A stretch of 32,656 nt of DNA from an uncultured Prevotellaceae bacterium (GTDB lineage: Bacteria; Bacteroidota; Bacteroidia; Bacteroidales; Bacteroidaceae). This document shows positions 1 through 8,204 of the stretch, one piece after another. Where the stretch lies: positions 1 through 32,656 of the forward strand of contig CACXXD010000015.1 of NCBI GenBank assembly GCA_902771445.1, read 5' to 3'. The notes under the pieces were generated by a model, which ran no database searches, was not told the origin of the DNA, and saw nothing but the letters and a program-made list of their open reading frames with translations. The translations under genes were made by a program, and so were the position numbers. Position 1 is the stretch's first letter. Every line of letters begins with the position of its first letter.

Positions 1-263
1 ACGGCAAGTGGGGTGTAACTGCTGCCGGTAAGATCGGCGTTGGTAACAGCTCGGCTTACATCTATGGCTTCCGTGCTTACTTCGATGGTGAACTGCAGAA
101 TGCTCGTCTCGCTGTGTTCGACGACGATGTCACTGGCATCCGCTATCTGAGTGCCGATCAGCTCAACAACGATGCTATCTACAACCTGAACGGTCAGCGT
201 GTTGAGACGATGAAGAAGGGCCAGATGTACATCAAGAATGGCAAGAAGATGATTCGCAAGTAG
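1..263 (+). CDS. Partial gene: C-terminal end of a secreted protein with a type IX sorting tail
   Basis: Only the 3' end is present, and reading in frame from base 3 gives about 86 residues before the TAG at 261. The last residues (QRVETMKKGQMYIKNGKKMI then RK) match the short C-terminal signal of Bacteroidota type IX secretion cargo: a GQ/GK-R/K-V turn, a glycine and YI strand, then NGKK and a basic end. The same tail ends the large protein at 838-5559, so both are probably exported through the outer membrane by the same system. The visible part before the tail contains a stretch (AYIYGFRAYFDGEL) that looks like a beta-sandwich strand pair. The body of the protein is outside the window, so its function cannot be stated. 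Confidence 0.85.
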   Translation, partial: GKWGVTAAGKIGVGNSSAYIYGFRAYFDGELQNARLAVFDDDVTGIRYLSADQLNNDAIYNLNGQRVETMKKGQMYIKNGKKMIRK

Positions 264-286
264 TTTAATCGCTTCCTTTCCCCTCT

Positions 287-302
287 CTCCCCACACGGGG
301 AG
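287..302 (+). other. Short GC-rich hairpin after the partial secreted protein gene
   Basis: CTCCCC and GGGGAG form a 6-bp stem with a four-base ACAC loop, 24 nt after the stop codon. No T-run follows, so it is not a standard intrinsic terminator. It could stabilise the 3' end or belong to a GC-rich intergenic repeat. Confidence 0.3.
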
Positions 303-338
303 CAGAGCGGGACGGGAACTAAAAAATGAAATAACTCT

Positions 339-527
339 ATGAAGAAGAATTATATTGCACCTGAAATATGCGAGTTCAAGTTGGCACAGACCCTCTTGGC
401 CGCAGCTTCGCAACTGTCTACAGGACCCGAAACACAAAATGTGACGGTCGACCCGAATGAAATAATCTCTGGGTCATTCAGCTCTCGTAGAAAGAGCGAA
501 TGGGACGACGAGGACGACGAGTATTGA
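339..527 (+). CDS. Small acidic-tailed protein, 62 residues, unknown function
   Basis: The ATG at 339 opens a 62-codon frame between two type IX cargo genes. The protein begins MKKNYIAPE, continues with a short alanine/leucine-rich segment (LAQTLLAAASQL, about residues 15-26), and ends in a basic-then-acidic tail (SSRRKSEWDDEDDEY). Small proteins with an MKK-Y-x-x-P start and an R-rich plus W-D-D-E tail are, from memory, common in Prevotella and related genera; I know of no assigned function. The hydrophobic stretch is too short and polar for a convincing membrane helix or signal peptide. It is probably real because of its good start, its position and its non-random ends. It may be cotranscribed with the upstream gene, whose stop is 75 nt away. 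A precursor peptide or a small surface-associated protein are both open possibilities. Confidence 0.6.
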   Translation: MKKNYIAPEICEFKLAQTLLAAASQLSTGPETQNVTVDPNEIISGSFSSRRKSEWDDEDDEY

Positions 528-837
528 TCATCTCCTTTCCACGACGATAACAGTGGGAATATGCTATGCGCTTCATCCACATCGGCATATTCCCGCTACT
601 ATTTGAAAAGATGATATGATTAAAAAAGCAGAACTTTTTTTCACCTTATTTATATATAAAGTAAAACAATAACCTAAGCACAAAAAAGTAGTTGTAAAAT
701 GATTTAGCATGTCAGCCTCTACCACTAAGACTGGAGAGCTTCTTGATCTGCCGACGTGCACACAAAAATTCCTTATCAAAAAACAATTCACGATGTGACG
801 AGAGGTCAAACGCACATCAAAACTAACAAAAAAACGA
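528..837. other. Intergenic region before the large secreted protein gene
   Basis: AT-rich and without a convincing gene. It contains the hairpin at 552-597 and an A-rich leader directly before the ATG at 838. I see no clear TAnnTTTG promoter element on the plus strand, so the promoter of the large gene is not assigned. Confidence 0.5.
552..597 (+). terminator. Hairpin after the 62-residue gene, possible terminator
   Basis: AGTGGGAATATGC (552-564) pairs with GCATATTCCCGCT (585-597) over 13 positions with one G-U wobble, with a 20-nt loop, 25 nt after the stop codon. The following bases (ACTATTTG) give only a weak T tract, so termination is likely but not certain. Confidence 0.45.
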
Positions 838-3800
838 ATGATTAAAACATTACGATTCATGCTGCTCACAGTCTTCACTATGCTGTGCGGCAGTGTTTTG
901 GCAGATGAGGCTACCGTTACGTGGAATGCCTCTTCCGGCGATGCCCTTAACACATTCTATGTGGGCAACGATGTTATGCTGAAATGGGAAGAAGGTAGTG
1001 GCGTTCAGCCAGCAAACTATTCCGATGGTTATGTCAACTTCTACAATGGCAATCTTCTGACAATCTCTGGTGCTTCTGCCGACGTGAAGATTAGCAAGGT
1101 CGTGTTCTCTTTCAAGGATGAAACCAAGAACGGACTTTCTACTTGCGATTCCAAAGGTAAGAATGTGAGCAACACAGGCATCACTAACGACAATGCCGCC
1201 CTGACCACTACATGGGAGGGCGAGCAGAACAGTGTCATATTCCGCGCCGCAGCGCAGACTGGTGCTCGCTACATCAAGTCTATCGAAGTGACCTACACTG
1301 GCGCTGCCAGCGAGGAGAAGGCTCCCAGTTTGAATATCACCAATGCCAACATTGCTGATACCTACGACATGGATGCCGCTCCCGTCTTCGTGGTCTATTA
1401 CGAGAACAAGGGTACTGCCGCCGCAGAGAATGCCAAGCTGACCCTCTATGTTGACAATGCAGTGAACAAAGAGGTTGTCATTGGTACTATCGCTTTCGGT
1501 GCTGAGGGCTGGAAGAACATGTCATACGACCTGACAGGCATTGAGGCTGGTGAGCATCAGGTCTATGTTTCGCTGACTGCCGACAATGCCGATGCTTTCT
1601 CGACTGCAGCCAAGACCGTTACCTTCACCAAGAAGGCTCCTGAGGCCAGCTTTGCTCTGACCGCTCCCGATGTGGAGCTGCAACTCCCTGCTGAGAACTT
1701 CACCGCTGTGGTGAACGTGAAGAACACCAGCGAAATCAACGCTACAGACGTTGAGGTCAATCTGTGGTACAATGGCGTTATTGCTACCCAGACCATCGCT
1801 TCGCTTGCTGCTGGTGCCGACCAGGATGTACTCTTCGAAGTGGCCAATCCATTCAAGAATGCCGGCCTCTATGAGGTGCAGGCTTTGACCGCCAACAACA
1901 AGTATGGCTGCAAGTTCAATGTCAACGTGCTGGCTGCTCCTGTTGTCGACCAGCCCGACATGGCCATCACTACTATCCAGGGAACTAACCCCATCGACAT
2001 CACACTTGAGAACAAGATTCAGGTATGGTATAAGAATGAAGGCAATGTCGACGTAACGGGTGCTCAGCTGACCGTGAAACTGAACGGTGCCGAGGTTGGC
2101 ACTGCTACCGTCGATGCAGCACAGGATGCCAACGGATTCAAGGAGTTCACTCTTCCCGTAGAGGGACTGACCGCCGGCGAGAAAGCCACTGTCGAGGCTA
2201 CGATTGCTGTTGAGGGTGACGTGAACGCAGACAACAACACCATGAGCCGTGAGTTCGAGGTCATCAACGGTGTTCCTGCTGAGGCTACCTTCGCTCTGAG
2301 CGGCAACGACGTGGAAGTTGAGTTCGATGCTGAGAACATCAGCGTTGTGGTGAACGTGAAGAACACCAGCGAGGTGAACGCAGAGAACGTGGAAGTGAAG
2401 CTGCTGAATGGCATGACACAGCTGGGCGAGACCCAGACCATCGCAGCCCTGGCTGCCGGTGCTTCTGCCGATGTAACCTTTACTTTTGCCAACCCCTTCA
2501 CCAAGGAAGGAACATACGAGCTGCAGGCACAGGCAGGCAAGGCTGGTGCCTGGGTCAAGGTGGTTGTGAAGCCCGCTGCCGTCGAGCCTGTCATTGACAT
2601 TGCTCTGATCGACATCCGTGGTCTTGAGAACATCAACCTGAGCGAGGAGAACAACACCGTCATGGTGACCTTCGCTAACAACAGCAATGTTGACGTAGAG
2701 AATGCTACCATCACCCTGAAGATGAACGGTGCCGTGGTTGGCACACAGACCATTGCCAGCAACGAGAGCTTCAAGCAGTTCGTGCTCCCCACCGAGGGAC
2801 TTGTGGCTGGTCAGGAGGCTACGCTGGTGGCTACACTCGCTGTAGAGAACAACAAGGAAGGCAACACCGTCGAGGTGACCAAGACACTGCCTATCGTCAG
2901 TGGCGAGGCTGAGCCGCAGGCCGACATCGCCCTGAACGGCATCACTGGCTGGGAGGTAGAGCCCGGCGAACAGACCGTGACCGTTTCTGTTGGTGTGTTT
3001 AACAATGGCGATGCCGATGCAGAGAACGTGAAGATCGACCTCTACAGAAGCTATCCTGAGATTCTTGACACCAAGACCGTCAGCCTGAAGGCAGGTGAGT
3101 CAACCTTCGTTACCTTCAGCTTCGACTATACATTCGAAGAGAGCAAGAACTATGAATTCACCGTTCAGACCTTGTTCAATGATGCCAATGCCGACAACAA
3201 CACGCAGAAGTTCACCATCAGCTGCGTAGCTCCTCTGGCCGACCTGACGATTGCCAAGATCAACGACATCGTTGCTACCACTGAGGACGAGGTGAAGGTG
3301 AGCGCTACCGTGAAGAACCAGAGCAACGTCGTTGCCAAGGACGTGAAGGTTGCCCTCTACCAGGGAACTGAAGTGGTTGGCACATGGCAGACCATCGAAG
3401 AGCTTGCTGCTGAAGGCGAAGCTACCGTTGAGTTCGTTATTGGTCAGCTTGAGGCTGGCAACTATAGCTACAGTGTCCAGATTGCAAGTCCCGATGCCAA
3501 CAGCGAGAACAACATCCAGACCTTCTCTGTGAAGGTGACCGAGCCTGTTGAGCAGAAGATTGAAGTGGCTCTGAGCCAGATTCAGGCTTCAGAGATTGAC
3601 CTTGCCGCCGAGAACAACATCGCTACCGTTTGGTTCGAGAATCTGGGCAATGTCGATGCCGAGGTCGTCGTTGGCATGAAGCTGAACGATACCGACCTGG
3701 AGGCTCAGACCGTTGCCGTTGCTGCCGGCAAGAATGGCTACGCTGTGTTCACGCTGCCCACCGAGGGCCTCGTGGCTGGCGAGAAGGCTACCGTCGCTGC

Positions 3801-5559
3801 TACCATCGCTGTCGAGGGTAACATCAGCGAGGCTGTCAGCCTGACCAAGGAACTTGCCATCGTCAACAGTGCTGTTCCCACAGAGCCTACCTTCAGCATC
3901 ACCGCTCCTGCCGTCGAGGTTGAGCTGGGTGCCGAGAAGTTCGACGTGACTGCTGTTGTGAAGAACACCAGCGCCATCGCTGCCGAGAATGTAGAGGTAA
4001 CTCTGTTCCACAACAGCGTGATTGCCACTCAGATCATCGAGTCGCTGGCTCCCGAGGCTGAGGCTCTCGTTACCTTCGCCGACGTGGAGAATCCCTTCAC
4101 CAAGGCTGGCAACTACACCATGCAGGTGCTGGCTGGCAAGGCCGGTGCTGAGGTCGAGGTTGTTGTGAAGGCTCCCGCTGTCGATCCCGTCATCGACCTG
4201 GCTGTCGAGGACATCATTGGCACACTCGACCTGGCTGTTGAGCAGGGTTCTGTCAGCGTTGCCGTGAAGAACAATGGCAATGTCGACGTGAAGGATGCTG
4301 TTGTCACACTGACTTACGGTGAGCAGCAGCTTGGCACAGCTACCGTCTCTGTCAAGGCTGGCGAGACCGAATATGCCATCATGACCGTTGCTACTGAGGG
4401 TCTGGAGGCAGGTGAGCTGTCTGTGACCGCTACTGTCGAGGCTGAGGGCGATGCAACAGCTGAGAACAACACCATGACGAAGGCCATCACCGTGAAGGCT
4501 ATCCCCGCTGCCGAGGCTACCTTCGCTCTGACCGTTGCCGACGTTGAGGTTGAGGCTGGTCAGAAGATCAGCGCTGTGGTGAACGTGAAGAACACCAGCG
4601 AGGTGAACGCTACCAACGTTGCCGTTGTCATCTACAATGGCATGGATGTGCTGGCTACCAATACTGTCGAGGCTATCGCTGCCGGTGAGGCTGTCGACGT
4701 TATGTTCGAGGATCTGGGCGAGCTGGCCGTTGGCACACACGAGTTGCAGGCTGCCGCTGGCAAGAACAGCACCTTCTTTAACGTAGTTGTCAAGGAGGCT
4801 GCTCCTGAGCAGCTCATTGACCTGGCCATCACTTCTATCAGCGGTGCACTGAGCATGGAGGTTGAGACCAACTATGTGACCGTGTTCGTTGAGAACAAGG
4901 GTAATGTTGATGTGGCCGATGCTCCTGTCACCCTGAAGCATGACGACGTGCTGCTTGGCAGTGGTTCTGTTTCGGTAAAGGCTGGCAAGAGCGCATTCTG
5001 CTCTATCGCCGTTCCTGCTGCCATGCTGACAGCTGGTGAGTACAGTGTGGTTGCCAAGGTTGAGGTCGAGAACGATGCTGAGCCTAACGACAACGAGATG
5101 GGCCGAACCTATACTATCGAGGCTCCTAAGGCTGCTTTGACCTTCAGTGCCGATGCTTACGTCATTGAGGGTACTCAGAATATCGAGCTGCTTGTGACCG
5201 TGAACAACGAGAGCGAGAACATCGATGCTGAGAACGTCGAGGTGAAGGTGTACAGCGAGAACAGCATTGAGCTGTGCTCTACGGTCATCCCTGTGGTCTA
5301 TGCAGGTGCTTCCAAGACAGTCTATGTCAAGGGCGAATCAGACAAGCCTCTCACGGAGAAGTCCAAGTTGCAGGTCATGGTTAACGGCACTATCAAGTGG
5401 GTTAGCGTGAAGGTTACTCAGACCACTTCTATCCAGGCTGTCAAGGCAATGCTCAACAATTCTAACGTTCAGATCTTCACCATCACTGGTAAGAAGGTCA
5501 ACAGCGTTCAGAAGGGTGGTGTCTACATCATTAACGGCAAGAAGGTGATGGTGAAGTAA
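838..5559 (+). CDS. Giant secreted protein of alternating CARDB-like modules with a type IX sorting domain
   Basis: 1573 residues. A signal peptide covers residues 1-22 (basic start, LRFMLLTVFTMLCGSVLA, probable cut after A22). Residues 23-155 form a separate N-terminal beta-rich domain. From about residue 160 there are roughly twelve 100-110 residue modules that resemble CARDB/Ig-like repeats: each has a VxVxNxG/S motif, a charged x-L-x-x-N/D-G strand and a T-x-T-V-E closing strand. Two types alternate for much of the length. One is marked by NVKNTSExNAxNVEV and an ENPF/ANPF loop; the other by DLAxxxIxG at its start and KNxGNVDV. The last 30 residues (IFTITGKKVNSVQKGGVYII then NGKKVMVK) are a type IX sorting tail. 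The likely fate is export across the outer membrane and attachment at the surface, as an adhesin or a spacer stalk. No catalytic motif is seen. Family placement rests on motif recognition, not a profile search. Confidence 0.9.
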   Translation: MIKTLRFMLLTVFTMLCGSVLADEATVTWNASSGDALNTFYVGNDVMLKWEEGSGVQPANYSDGYVNFYNGNLLTISGASADVKISKVVFSFKDETKNGLSTCDSKGKNVSNTGITNDNAALTTTWEGEQNSVIFRAAAQTGARYIKSIEVTYTGAASEEKAPSLNITNANIADTYDMDAAPVFVVYYENKGTAAAENAKLTLYVDNAVNKEVVIGTIAFGAEGWKNMSYDLTGIEAGEHQVYVSLTADNADAFSTAAKTVTFTKKAPEASFALTAPDVELQLPAENFTAVVNVKNTSEINATDVEVNLWYNGVIATQTIASLAAGADQDVLFEVANPFKNAGLYEVQALTANNKYGCKFNVNVLAAPVVDQPDMAITTIQGTNPIDITLENKIQVWYKNEGNVDVTGAQLTVKLNGAEVGTATVDAAQDANGFKEFTLPVEGLTAGEKATVEATIAVEGDVNADNNTMSREFEVINGVPAEATFALSGNDVEVEFDAENISVVVNVKNTSEVNAENVEVKLLNGMTQLGETQTIAALAAGASADVTFTFANPFTKEGTYELQAQAGKAGAWVKVVVKPAAVEPVIDIALIDIRGLENINLSEENNTVMVTFANNSNVDVENATITLKMNGAVVGTQTIASNESFKQFVLPTEGLVAGQEATLVATLAVENNKEGNTVEVTKTLPIVSGEAEPQADIALNGITGWEVEPGEQTVTVSVGVFNNGDADAENVKIDLYRSYPEILDTKTVSLKAGESTFVTFSFDYTFEESKNYEFTVQTLFNDANADNNTQKFTISCVAPLADLTIAKINDIVATTEDEVKVSATVKNQSNVVAKDVKVALYQGTEVVGTWQTIEELAAEGEATVEFVIGQLEAGNYSYSVQIASPDANSENNIQTFSVKVTEPVEQKIEVALSQIQASEIDLAAENNIATVWFENLGNVDAEVVVGMKLNDTDLEAQTVAVAAGKNGYAVFTLPTEGLVAGEKATVAATIAVEGNISEAVSLTKELAIVNSAVPTEPTFSITAPAVEVELGAEKFDVTAVVKNTSAIAAENVEVTLFHNSVIATQIIESLAPEAEALVTFADVENPFTKAGNYTMQVLAGKAGAEVEVVVKAPAVDPVIDLAVEDIIGTLDLAVEQGSVSVAVKNNGNVDVKDAVVTLTYGEQQLGTATVSVKAGETEYAIMTVATEGLEAGELSVTATVEAEGDATAENNTMTKAITVKAIPAAEATFALTVADVEVEAGQKISAVVNVKNTSEVNATNVAVVIYNGMDVLATNTVEAIAAGEAVDVMFEDLGELAVGTHELQAAAGKNSTFFNVVVKEAAPEQLIDLAITSISGALSMEVETNYVTVFVENKGNVDVADAPVTLKHDDVLLGSGSVSVKAGKSAFCSIAVPAAMLTAGEYSVVAKVEVENDAEPNDNEMGRTYTIEAPKAALTFSADAYVIEGTQNIELLVTVNNESENIDAENVEVKVYSENSIELCSTVIPVVYAGASKTVYVKGESDKPLTEKSKLQVMVNGTIKWVSVKVTQTTSIQAVKAMLNNSNVQIFTITGKKVNSVQKGGVYIINGKKVMVK
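1636..5430 (+). repeat. Internal module repeats within the giant secreted protein gene
   Basis: Approximate module starts (base): type A at 1636, 2278, 3883, 4513 and a divergent one at 5131; type B at 1951, 2590, 3556, 4189 and 4813; two related modules of a third flavour at 2920 and 3238. The order is A-B-A-B-C-C-B-A-B-A-B-A. The DNA is also repeated: the run coding VVNVKNTSE recurs almost unchanged near 1710, 2348 and 4576. Such near-identity suggests recent duplication or gene conversion between modules. Confidence 0.8.
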
Positions 5560-5580
5560 GCCGATCGCTCTTTCTATAAC

Positions 5581-5615
5581 AATCGCGCTGGGATTCAGTT
5601 CTCAGCGCGATTTTT
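5581..5615 (+). terminator. Intrinsic terminator of the giant secreted protein gene
   Basis: AATCGCGCTG (5581-5590) pairs perfectly with CAGCGCGATT (5603-5612), and a T-run (TTTTT, from 5611) follows. It begins 21 nt after the stop codon and fits a rho-independent terminator well. Confidence 0.9.
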
Positions 5616-5661
5616 GGTTTGTGTCTCTTGTGAGTGGCTCTGAATTCTGGCGAATTCAGAG

Positions 5662-5941
5662 GTCGGAAAGAAATTAGAAGGAATTAGAAGAAATTTATTC
5701 CAGAAAGAAAACGTACTGTAAGGATGTTTGAAGTAGGGGCAGGCCCTGTGCCAGCCCGCTTGCCCATTAGGGCAAATGTTTTGCTTCGATGTTTTGTACA
5801 TTTGCCCATGAACAGATTTGCCCTTTCGGACAAGTGGGCTGGCACAGGGCCTGCCCCTACATGTTAGGATAAATTCATTTGCTCTAAATCATTCCTGTAT
5901 AAGTCGAAATTTCTTCTAATTTCTAATAATTTCTTTTCGAC
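5662..5941. repeat. Nested inverted-repeat element in the gap between convergent genes
   Basis: Inner arms are 25 nt and perfect: 5733-5757 against 5836-5860. Imperfect pairing continues inward through shared GGGCAAAT runs. Outer arms are AT-rich: 5662-5695 on the plus strand and 5908-5941 in reverse, sharing GTCG, AAAGAAATT and ATTAGAAGAAATT blocks. A further copy of the outer arm lies at 28657-28690. No protein is encoded. The symmetry suggests a MITE-like or REP-like mobile unit. Confidence 0.7.
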
Positions 5942-5982
5942 ATAATTTTCTGTAGAGAAAATTTTCTGGTTGCATTCTGACG

Positions 5983-6022
5983 GCAAAAAAAATAGAGACG
6001 CGGGCTTGGCTGCGTCTCTATT
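5983..6022 (-). terminator. Intrinsic terminator of the glsA-glsB operon
   Basis: AATAGAGACGC (5991-6001) pairs perfectly with GCGTCTCTATT (6012-6022) around a 10-nt loop. Read on the minus strand the stem is followed by a run of eight T, as expected for termination of the gene ending at 6050. Confidence 0.9.
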
Positions 6023-6049
6023 TCTGACTGATTGCGATGCGTTTCGCGA

Positions 6050-7051
6050 TTAATAGTTGTCGCGGTAGATCACCTTGTTGGCTCCACTCGTAATCTTCAG
6101 GGCCTCGGGATGCTCCTTGATGAACGAGTCGATGTGGCGGACGCGCTTCTCCTCCAGAATCTCGTCGATGTCAATCAGGATGCCTGTCTCCTCAACGTCT
6201 CCGAAGCCATAGTTGATGGCAGTGCCGAACAGCTTCATGGTGGGCGACAGGTTCATGTAGGCATTCACCAGCGGCGGGATGTGATAGCCCAGACGGTGAA
6301 TCTCGCGGTTCAGAATCTTATAGTCTTCCCTCAGCTCCGTTTCGCAGAACAGCTTGGACAGCTCTTTTTCGTCCGTTTCAATTTTCAGCGGTTTTATCGG
6401 GATTACCAAGTTCTCCTTGTCGTCGAAATGCTTCTTCAGGAAGTACAGAATCATGTCGCGCCCCTCACGTATGTAGCTGGGATACATCGTCATTTTGCCA
6501 AAGAAATACTTCACGTCGGGCTTGATGACCGTCAGTGCGCCCAGACCGTCCCACAGGTTGTCGAGAGCAAAGAGACTCTTAGACCCTTGTCGCGTCGACT
6601 GATAGGGTAGGGACACGAACGAGCGCCCCAGTTCGATGGTGTACGGCATGTAGTCGCGTAAGAACTTCTCAGAGAAGTGAAACATGTGGCTCGTGGCCAG
6701 TTTGGGCTGTCCCTCCTCGTTGAGTTCCCATTTCGTACCCTCCAAGTATCGGTATGCCCCAATGATGTCCTCTTGTTCAGGGTTCCAGACCACTAACTGT
6801 TTGTAGCAGTTCTCGCAGGTGTCATATTCGTCAATGTCGACCTCCTTGCCAGTGCCGCCACCCGCAGCCCGAAATGCTATTTCGCGCAGGCGACCTACCT
6901 CAAGCATCACGTTTGGTGCGTTGTGGGCCGTGATGATGTAGATTTCGTTGTGACTTTTGTTCGTCATGCGTAGCTGAAGCTCAGGGGTCAGTTCGCGCTT
7001 CAGTACATCTTTTGCGATGGGAGCGATGATGGGTTGTTCCATTTTTTTCAT
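6050..7051 (-). CDS. glsB: GlsB-like amino acid N-acyltransferase (GNAT fold)
   Basis: 333 residues. Residues 35-150 carry the GNAT/OlsB-like acyl-ACP transferase signature: an RLREIAFR motif near 54-61, IGAYRY at 97-102, and ELGRSFVSLPYQ from 140, which matches the ELGRSxVxPxYR block of ornithine and glycine lipid synthases. The expected reaction is transfer of a 3-hydroxyacyl chain from acyl carrier protein to the amino group of glycine, giving N-acyl glycine. The upstream gene in the same direction encodes the matching O-acyltransferase and ends 15 nt before this start, so the two form an operon. This pair and pathway were described in Bacteroides thetaiotaomicron (GlsB/GlsA). The start at 7051 has AAAGGG upstream; an internal ATG three codons later is an alternative. 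The protein is somewhat long for OlsB because of a C-terminal extension of unknown role. Confidence 0.8.
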   Translation of the reverse strand: MKKMEQPIIAPIAKDVLKRELTPELQLRMTNKSHNEIYIITAHNAPNVMLEVGRLREIAFRAAGGGTGKEVDIDEYDTCENCYKQLVVWNPEQEDIIGAYRYLEGTKWELNEEGQPKLATSHMFHFSEKFLRDYMPYTIELGRSFVSLPYQSTRQGSKSLFALDNLWDGLGALTVIKPDVKYFFGKMTMYPSYIREGRDMILYFLKKHFDDKENLVIPIKPLKIETDEKELSKLFCETELREDYKILNREIHRLGYHIPPLVNAYMNLSPTMKLFGTAINYGFGDVEETGILIDIDEILEEKRVRHIDSFIKEHPEALKITSGANKVIYRDNY

Positions 7052-7066
7052 TATTTGCCCTTTATG

Positions 7067-7900
7067 TCAAAGGGCCATCTTATATACTTCTTGTTTTACA
7101 AATTCAGCCCATTCCATCGGCATTTTCGACTTGTCGAACGTCTGCCAAGGTATGGGTTTGCCAATCCTCATGCGGAAGGTCTTGCCGCAGTTCTTAAACA
7201 TCTCGTCGGCGAGGAACAGCATGGCCACGTTTACTTTCTTGACGTACTTGTCGCTGAAGTTGGACAGGCGGTAGAAGAAATCGCTGTTGCGCCCTTCGAA
7301 GTAGATGGGTACCACGTCGCGGTGACCCTCCACGCTCTTCGTTATGAACGTCTTTCGCCAGGGCAGGTCGCGTATGACTCCGTTTTGTCGGCGCGAACAC
7401 AGTCCGGCAGGAAACATCATGATGTGGTAGTCGCCCTTGAACCCTTCCTCTATAATCTGCGGAAACGAGCGGCTCCTTTTCGATGTCGTGTTGATGGGTA
7501 TGCAGAGCGGAGCCAGTCCCGGCAAGTTCATCAGCAGGTCGTTGACCAGATAGCGGAACCGGTCGTCGTAGTGCTTGCCGATGACGGAGCCGATGGCCAC
7601 ACCGTCGATGCCGCCCAGTGGGTGGTTGGATACGAATGTGTAGAGTCGTGGATCGTCCTTCGACGGCAGGTTCTCCAGCCCTTCCACCTCCACTTTGCAG
7701 TTCAGCTCTTTGAGCACAGCTTCCAGCCAGTCAGAGCCAGTCAGGTCGCGTGCCTTCCAGATGAACTGGTTGATTTCGTCTTGGTGTGAGATGTGCTCCA
7801 GCCATTTCACGACGAAGCGCGGCACCCTTTTCGCCTTATCGCCCATTTTGCTGCGCAAGATTTTTTCAATGTCAAGTGTTTTCTCAGAAATAGTTACCAT
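7067..7900 (-). CDS. glsA: GlsA-like O-acyltransferase (PlsC superfamily)
   Basis: 277 residues from the ATG at 7900; an upstream in-frame TTG at 7930 overlaps the likely promoter, so it is not preferred. The acyltransferase domain contains NHPLGGID at residues 92-99, which takes the place of the PlsC HX4D catalytic motif, and FPAGLCSRR further on, the usual FPEG-like phosphate-binding motif. The role inferred from the family and the glsB neighbour is esterification of the hydroxyl of N-acyl 3-hydroxy glycine with a second fatty acid, giving glycine lipid at the inner membrane. It is the first gene of the operon. The spacing H-PLGGI-D is five residues rather than four, a variant I believe is normal for this Bacteroidota branch. 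A general 1-acylglycerol-phosphate acyltransferase role is the alternative. Confidence 0.8.
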   Translation of the reverse strand: MVTISEKTLDIEKILRSKMGDKAKRVPRFVVKWLEHISHQDEINQFIWKARDLTGSDWLEAVLKELNCKVEVEGLENLPSKDDPRLYTFVSNHPLGGIDGVAIGSVIGKHYDDRFRYLVNDLLMNLPGLAPLCIPINTTSKRSRSFPQIIEEGFKGDYHIMMFPAGLCSRRQNGVIRDLPWRKTFITKSVEGHRDVVPIYFEGRNSDFFYRLSNFSDKYVKKVNVAMLFLADEMFKNCGKTFRMRIGKPIPWQTFDKSKMPMEWAEFVKQEVYKMAL

Positions 7901-7927
7901 TTGTTTGCCTTTTTCTCTTAGAAAACG

Positions 7928-7935
7928 CAAAATTA
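7928..7935 (-). promoter_or_regulatory. Probable -7 element of the glsA-glsB operon
   Basis: On the minus strand the sequence reads TAATTTTG, an exact match to the Bacteroidota TAnnTTTG -7 box, 27 nt before the ATG at 7900. A TTTG at the expected upstream distance is not obvious, so confidence is moderate. Confidence 0.45.
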
Positions 7936-8108
7936 CGACAAAAGTTTCAATTCTGATATTTATTTTGGTTTAATTGTGAAAAAAACATGTGTTTTTGCTA
8001 TCTTTTTGTATTTTTTGCTGCCTATACTCAGTATAACGGACAGAAAACATTATAATTCCTGTAATGAGGTGTCTGGTTTGATATACCCAAAAGTATGTGA
8101 GTTTCATA

Positions 8109-8160
8109 TTACAGACCCCACCCCTACCCCTCCCATCAAGGGTAGGGGTGGGGTCTGTGA
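8109..8160. repeat. Long GC-rich intergenic hairpin
   Basis: Bases 8109-8129 pair with 8140-8160 over 21 positions with one mismatch, with a 10-nt loop (CTCCCATCAA). The stem consists of CCCC/GGGG runs (CCCCACCCCTACCC). It stands in otherwise AT-rich DNA between divergent transcription units, so it is not positioned as a terminator of a known gene. It resembles REP-like palindromes. Confidence 0.7.
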
Positions 8161-8204
8161 CTTTAAAATATCCCCAATTTTTTTACCGTTACTTACTGCA
8201 TTTT

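Noticed and set aside
3589-4941. A 450-codon open frame on the minus strand inside the giant secreted protein gene
   Set aside because: It is the shadow of a repetitive coding region with biased codons; it lacks any family motif, and the plus-strand frame has a signal peptide, modules and sorting tail.
5595-5801. A 68-codon minus-strand frame
   Set aside because: It covers the terminator and one side of the nested inverted repeat and has no protein-like features.
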